Positions 59,654-64,000 of a DNA stretch of 64,000 bases are shown one piece after another. Positions within the stretch are counted from its first letter, which is position 1. Each line of letters opens with the position of its first letter. The stretch comes from Lachnospiraceae bacterium UBA6998 (lineage in GTDB: Bacteria; Bacillota; Clostridia; Lachnospirales; Lachnospiraceae), in contig DJXS01000038.1 of NCBI GenBank assembly GCA_002448395.1, positions 1 through 64,000 on the forward strand. Reading direction: 5' to 3'. Below the pieces are notes generated by a model. That model saw nothing but the letters and a program-made list of their open reading frames with translations, did no database searches and was not told the origin of the DNA. Position numbers and translations under genes: made by a program.

Positions 59654-61104
59654 GTGGCCTTCCTCTTTCTCTTCAGGATCTTTCCCATTAAGAGATCTGA
59701 CACAAAGCTGTCCCGCAGGAGCGTGATCACTGCGCAGTAAACGGTAAATCCGATTGCGATCTCCGCAAGCAGCGCAATTATATCAGATGTGACAGCGCCG
59801 TCAAGAGCCTTGATCACGATCAGCATGCTCACTCCGGCGATCAGTTTCTTCCAGCTGTCTTTTACTATCGTATCCAGCCTGAGATAGCCATTACAGTTTT
59901 TCAAATAAAGAACTGTGATGACCGTTTCCGCGATCAGGGATGCTACTATGGCTCCGTATCCCCAGTATTTCGGGATAAGCACAAGATTCAGCATCAGGTT
60001 CACGACAGCTCCGATAATGATGTATCTTGCACTGAGTTTCCTGTATCCGGCCGGTGTATAGTATTGAGACCCAAGGCAATTGCTGATTCCGATAATAATG
60101 ACGATCGGGCTCATCAGCATGAGCATGGTAACAACTCTGTCATAACCCGGTCCAAGGAATATGGGCACAAATCTCTTTGCGACACCTATCACTCCGAAGC
60201 ACATCCCGATTCCCATAAAGAGAATGTAATTAGTGGAGTCCGCGATCCTTTCCTTGATCTCATCATACCTTTTTTCGGCAAAAAGAAATGACAGTCTGGA
60301 TCCCAGGACCATATTAAGAGACGAAAAAGTCAATGCTTTCATCATGTTGATGATCTGCATCGTATAGTGATAGCATCCGTTCTCTGCTTTATTCTTTGTG
60401 ATCACGCCGATCAGAATTCTGTCCAGAACCGTATAAACACTGGTTGCCACGGTAGGAATAAAGTATATCAGGGTCTCATGGAAGTGTTTGCGGAAAGTAA
60501 GTGTCCGAAAGTCCACCTTCTCCACAAACCGGGGCACATAGAGCCACATGGAAAGATTCCCGATCATCGTGGATGCCGTGATAATAATGATATACAAAAG
60601 CAGGTCGTCCTCTTTTTTGACAAAGAGGAACATAAGGACAACTCCGATCAGTTTGCAGGCCGCGTTCTTCGTAACGGTGTACTTGAACTGCTCCATTCCG
60701 GCAAAAAACCATGAAATGTCAAACATTGTGGAGAGAAGTCCCATAGTAAGGACAAGGTAGATCACCTTATACTGCGGGGTAAACGCTATAAAAACGAACC
60801 AGACAGCTATACAGACAGATGATGTCATTACTGTCATCAGTTCAATCTCCCAGAACAGCTTGCTTCTCATCGCAGCGTCATCCCTGACTCTTGCGATCTC
60901 TCTGACGCCGTAGGATGCTGTCCCGAGGGCTGCGAACATGGCAAAATATGTCATGATCGAATTCGTGTAATCATATACACCGCTCTGGTCAGGCCCCAGC
61001 ACTCTCGCTATATATGGAGCAGTAATGATAGGAAGAATGATCAGCAGCAGCTGATAGAGCGTACTGATCGCGATATTCTTCTTTAAACTAGGCTGCGTGT
61101 TCAA
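59650..61104 (-). CDS. Oligosaccharide flippase (Wzx-type)
   Basis: A 484-residue, roughly 14-helix protein of the polysaccharide transporter/MOP superfamily, which flips lipid-linked repeat units. It starts NIAISTLYQLLLIILPIITA, then APYIARVLGPDQSGVYDYTN, a hallmark of Wzx/RfbX proteins. The start is TTG at 61104 with GAGG 7 bases upstream. It overlaps the upstream membrane protein gene by 17 bases, suggesting coupled translation. Confidence 0.93.
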   Translation of the reverse strand: MNTQPSLKKNIAISTLYQLLLIILPIITAPYIARVLGPDQSGVYDYTNSIMTYFAMFAALGTASYGVREIARVRDDAAMRSKLFWEIELMTVMTSSVCIAVWFVFIAFTPQYKVIYLVLTMGLLSTMFDISWFFAGMEQFKYTVTKNAACKLIGVVLMFLFVKKEDDLLLYIIIITASTMIGNLSMWLYVPRFVEKVDFRTLTFRKHFHETLIYFIPTVATSVYTVLDRILIGVITKNKAENGCYHYTMQIINMMKALTFSSLNMVLGSRLSFLFAEKRYDEIKERIADSTNYILFMGIGMCFGVIGVAKRFVPIFLGPGYDRVVTMLMLMSPIVIIIGISNCLGSQYYTPAGYRKLSARYIIIGAVVNLMLNLVLIPKYWGYGAIVASLIAETVITVLYLKNCNGYLRLDTIVKDSWKKLIAGVSMLIVIKALDGAVTSDIIALLAEIAIGFTVYCAVITLLRDSFVSDLLMGKILKRKRKAT

Positions 61105-62362
61105 TCTTTTTCCTCTTAATGCCGGTACATTGCAAACGCCCCTTTTTCCGGTGCCACTTCAAAAGATCGAGAGCGTACCAGATCCCGAACATGGAGGCAT
61201 TTTCCGCGGGCAGTAATAATAAGTTATTAAACATTGAGTAAAGAGCAATACTGATCATCCAGATTGCCAGCGTTCTGTCGTTTTCCACTACAGATGCATA
61301 CAGTATGATCGTATAAAACACAAGGATCATAGCAAAAACGATCAGGCCGAAATAGATCATATCCTTTATGTATGCGCTGTCAAGGTAGAAATACGCGCCT
61401 TTTGTCGAATCGGTATTCTCTTTGATCTGCGTGCCGAACAGATGGAGTCCGTAAGTGTCAAGTCCCTGTTTGGAAAGAGCGACTCTCTTATGGGAGAATG
61501 AGTTGAGTTTCGACATCCACTTAACTTTGGAATCGTAAATACTCGAAACATAATAGGTTATAAACGCGGCCATAGGGAAGAAAGTCGCTGCCAGAATCCT
61601 GCACGGGACATTGTTCCTGATAAAAGGGATCCGGAACTTCACTACTATCACATACAGCGCGATGAAAAGCATGCAGATCGCAAAAGGCAGGGACGTATCC
61701 GTAACCATGTACAGCCAGACCGTTATCGCTGACATCAGGATGATCAAAGGCCATGGAACAGTCTTTCTCTGTGCGATCCCTCCGTTCCTTCCGGCTCTGT
61801 CAGGTTCCGTAAAGACATAGAAGGTGCAGAACAATATGTTCATGAAATTAATAGCGCCAAAGGTGACAAACACAAAATTGAGATATTCCCTCACGCGGCC
61901 GTTGATCTCGCTTCGTTCCAGCTCATTGTAGCCGACTGAATAGGTCAGAACCGGAATGAGCCATAGCACCGTACATGCGGCAAGAGATACCTTGCAAATA
62001 CGCCGGAACGAGATATTTCTGGCTCCGTAAACCATAAGAAGGACCTGGATCAGAGGCATTCCGGTGTTGATATTCTCCTGAACCACTATAAAAACAGCTG
62101 CAGCTGTAATGAATACCGCGGCAGCTCTTTTATGCAGAGTTGTTTCTGTGAGAACAATCTTGACGAAGAAGATCAGCATACAGAAGTAGCGCGTAACTGT
62201 CAGTATTTTGTCGCCGAATAGCTCAAGGAAGATCGTCCTGCTTATATAAAACTGAATCAGCCAAAGAACAAGTCCGGTGAAGAAAAGGATCTCGCCAAAA
62301 CTGACGCGGATCCCCTCATGGTCCAGCCTGACTTTAGCCTGTTGATAATTGTTTACTATCAT
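61088..62362 (-). CDS. Wzy-like polysaccharide polymerase (putative)
   Basis: A 424-residue protein with ten or more hydrophobic helices and little family sequence identity. The plan fits O-antigen polymerases: a long soluble loop near residues 290-330 (VKWMSKLNSFSHKRVALSKQ, YGLHLFG) between late helices, with Arg and His residues. Wzy proteins are poorly conserved, so the call rests on topology and on its place before a Wzx gene. Confidence 0.7.
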   Translation of the reverse strand: MIVNNYQQAKVRLDHEGIRVSFGEILFFTGLVLWLIQFYISRTIFLELFGDKILTVTRYFCMLIFFVKIVLTETTLHKRAAAVFITAAAVFIVVQENINTGMPLIQVLLMVYGARNISFRRICKVSLAACTVLWLIPVLTYSVGYNELERSEINGRVREYLNFVFVTFGAINFMNILFCTFYVFTEPDRAGRNGGIAQRKTVPWPLIILMSAITVWLYMVTDTSLPFAICMLFIALYVIVVKFRIPFIRNNVPCRILAATFFPMAAFITYYVSSIYDSKVKWMSKLNSFSHKRVALSKQGLDTYGLHLFGTQIKENTDSTKGAYFYLDSAYIKDMIYFGLIVFAMILVFYTIILYASVVENDRTLAIWMISIALYSMFNNLLLLPAENASMFGIWYALDLLKWHRKKGRLQCTGIKRKKIEHAA

Positions 62363-62394
62363 CCAAATCCGTCCTCTTGTAATATCTGAACCCG

Positions 62395-63225
62395 TCAGAA
62401 ACTCTCATTATACTTCTTATGGAAGAATTTCGCTTTGAGGAATGAGGCACCCTTCTTGACCCAGTCCACCTTCTCAATGTAGACCAGGGGCAATACCTTG
62501 ATCGAAGAAGTGCTGATCGCTCCGGTCTCCACCTGCCTGTCCAGCCAGACATTAAAAATGATCTCGCTGATTCTTCCGTAAAGACGTCCTTCAAACGCGT
62601 CCAGCAGACTGTCGTCGATTCTCTTCTCGAGCTCCTCGAGGATGTCAAACAGCCATGTGCAGTAAATATTGAAATGAGCACGGTCCATGATGGCCATATT
62701 GAACATATAGCCGTGAGTCTGGTTCAGGACCTTATCATAAGAATCCAGATACTCAGGATATCTCTCGGAGAGGACCGCTCTTGTTGCGTCCAGATGCTCC
62801 GCATAATGCGTATGCGCATAATGGGAATACAGAGTCTCGATAAAATAATGCTGGGGCGTAGGGACAAAGATCTCATACTTGCCCAGCATGGGCTGAAGCT
62901 CCCTGCCTGTGAGGATTGAATCAAACAGATCCTTTCCTCTTCTCTTTCCGCCGAAATACCGTCTGTAGTGAACAAGACCTATGTAGTCGGATTCCAGATT
63001 CTTCCAGGCCCAATAGATTCCCGTGAGCTCGCAGTAGCGGGGATTCTTGAGAGAGATATTGTCCCCCTCATTATCCTTCTGATATCCGAAATCAAGAGGA
63101 TTTCCCTTGGCATCCCTCTTTCCCTCCGCGCCGACATGGACGGGAAGGTAGAGCGGATCATTGGGCATTCTGTATTTTTTATGTGTAGCTACGACGATCG
63201 TAGCGCTCAAAGGTTTCTCTGACAT
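62395..63225 (-). CDS. DUF4422 glycosyltransferase-like protein
   Basis: A 276-residue DUF4422 protein, common in capsule and exopolysaccharide clusters. It has VVATHKKYRMPNDPLYLPVH, YCELTGIYWAWKNLESDYIG and GLVHYRRYFGG, the family signatures, likely in a GT-A-like glycosyltransferase fold. The ATG at 63225 follows GGAG by 6 bases. First gene of the polysaccharide operon; sugar specificity unknown. Confidence 0.9.
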   Translation of the reverse strand: MSEKPLSATIVVATHKKYRMPNDPLYLPVHVGAEGKRDAKGNPLDFGYQKDNEGDNISLKNPRYCELTGIYWAWKNLESDYIGLVHYRRYFGGKRRGKDLFDSILTGRELQPMLGKYEIFVPTPQHYFIETLYSHYAHTHYAEHLDATRAVLSERYPEYLDSYDKVLNQTHGYMFNMAIMDRAHFNIYCTWLFDILEELEKRIDDSLLDAFEGRLYGRISEIIFNVWLDRQVETGAISTSSIKVLPLVYIEKVDWVKKGASFLKAKFFHKKYNESF

Positions 63226-63261
63226 TTTTAGCTCCAAAGAGATTTAAAGATTACCATTTCA

Positions 63262-63291
63262 ATACTATCATACTGGTGCGCTCTTTTTCAA
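63262..63291 (-). promoter_or_regulatory. Polysaccharide operon promoter
   Basis: Minus-strand TTGAAA (63286-63291), 18-base spacer, TAGTAT (63262-63267), about 35 bases before the DUF4422 start and between it and queA. Confidence 0.6.
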
Positions 63292-63300
63292 TAATAAGAC

Positions 63301-64000
63301 TCAATAAAAGAAGCACGCGTCTCCGAATGAAAAGAATCTGTACTTCTCGCGTATTGCTTCTTCGTAAGCGCTCAGAACCTTTTCTCTTCCCGCAAATGCG
63401 GATACGAGCATTACAAGTGTTGATTCGGGCAGATGGAAATTCGTGATCAGCGCATCCATGACCTTAAATCTGTAGCCCGGATAGATAAAGATCGATGTGT
63501 CATCAGATCCCGCGTGCACAATTCCGTTCTCATCCGAAGCGCTCTCTACCGTCCGGCACGCCGTAGTACCCACACAGATCACCCGGTGTCCTTCTTTGTG
63601 AGTGCGGTTGATAAGATCTGCCGCCTCATCGCTCACCTGGTACCACTCAGTGTGCATATGATGATTTTTGACATCATCAACTTTCACCGGCCGGAATGTC
63701 CCAAGCCCCACATGGAGCGTGACAAACGCAGTGTTCACTCCCATTGCACGGATCTCATCCAGCAGCTCATTTGTGAAATGAAGTCCCGCTGTAGGAGCAG
63801 CGGCGCTGCCCTCATATTTCGCGTAGACTGTCTGATACCGGTTTCTGTCACTGAGTTTGTGTGTAATATACGGCGGAAGCGGCATCTCGCCGAGCCTGTC
63901 CAGGACTTCTTCGAAGACTCCCTCGTACTCAAACTCCACCAGTCTGTTCCCCTCATCGAGAACGTCGAGGATCACAGCCTTCAGGCTCCCGTCGCCGAAA
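63301..64000 (-). CDS. queA: tRNA preQ1 ribosyltransferase-isomerase QueA (partial)
   Basis: QueA transfers the ribosyl part of SAM to preQ1-tRNA in queuosine synthesis. About the last 233 residues are in the window; the 5' end is beyond the right edge, and the frame stays open to the last base. Motifs include [27 protein letters not shown] and [20 protein letters not shown]. It ends just before the polysaccharide-operon promoter. Confidence 0.96.
   Translation of the reverse strand, partial: FGDGSLKAVILDVLDEGNRLVEFEYEGVFEEVLDRLGEMPLPPYITHKLSDRNRYQTVYAKYEGSAAAPTAGLHFTNELLDEIRAMGVNTAFVTLHVGLGTFRPVKVDDVKNHHMHTEWYQVSDEAADLINRTHKEGHRVICVGTTACRTVESASDENGIVHAGSDDTSIFIYPGYRFKVMDALITNFHLPESTLVMLVSAFAGREKVLSAYEEAIREKYRFFSFGDACFFY

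Noticed and set aside
63301-63975. QueA starting inside the window
   Set aside because: The frame stays open to the last base with no plausible internal start; the N-terminal half is missing.

Overview
The window reads as core chromosome of a low-to-mid G+C Bacillota, most likely a Lachnospiraceae-type clostridium. The evidence is the 5' end of a 16S rRNA gene at the left edge, a six-gene Rnf complex, the rplU-prp-rpmA-obg-yhbY-nadD-yqeK-rsfS order, a divergent lexA/LysM pair, sporulation-type GerW/YtfJ, RecU, a short HisG with HisZ, and rnpB downstream of dgt-dnaG-rpoD-trmK-nif3. I see no phage, insertion sequence or CRISPR array. Almost every gene is on the minus strand. The plus-strand exceptions are a small hypothetical gene (4345), lexA, rpmB, rpsT and a tRNA-Leu pair.

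Layout. 1-1000: start of a 16S rRNA gene and its tandem promoters. 1-6.3 kb: PatB-type C-S lyase, dtd, a cell-wall L,D-transpeptidase, a degenerate CobW GTPase, and the SOS pair. 7.2-11.7 kb: ribosome assembly and NAD operon, including L27 with a cleavable N-terminus beside its protease Prp. 11.8-16.9 kb: hisZ-hisG-hisD-hisB-hisIE, the last carrying a decayed HisA/HisF-like domain. 17-21 kb: recU, an RluA-type synthase, coaD, rsmD. 21-25.4 kb: topoisomerase IV-like pair. 25.4-31.1 kb: DegV/FakB-like, recG, FakA-like, Asp23, rpmB. 31.3-36.8 kb: operon mixing LicD/cytidylyltransferase/epimerase/glycosyltransferase genes with GerW and YtfI. 37-41.7 kb: rpsT, two adjacent G3E GTPases (one very His-rich), rnpB, nucleoside kinase. 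41.8-47.5 kb: nif3, trmK, rpoD, dnaG, dgt. 47.6-48.2 kb: convergent tRNA-Leu and tRNA-Val pairs. 48.3-55.5 kb: pyridoxal kinase, apbE, rnfCDGEAB. 55.7-63.2 kb: surface polysaccharide operon. 63.3 kb to the end: queA, cut by the window edge.

How the genes work together. ApbE is expected to attach FMN to RnfG and RnfD, whose flavinylation motifs are both visible. Prp matures L27. LexA controls itself and a LysM division inhibitor through four candidate boxes. HisZ supplies the regulatory subunit of short HisG. FakA and the DegV protein may act as a fatty-acid kinase pair. The 55.7-63.2 kb operon holds a glycosyltransferase, polymerase, flippase, chain-length regulator, transglutaminase lipoprotein and CotH protein, as for an exported polymer.

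I found no convincing wholly new defence or mobile system. The least explained content is the pair of G3E GTPases behind rnpB, the HisA/F-like fusion on HisIE, a chain-length protein with a decayed kinase-like domain, the Cys-rich tail on RnfE, and structured leaders before apbE and rpsT.
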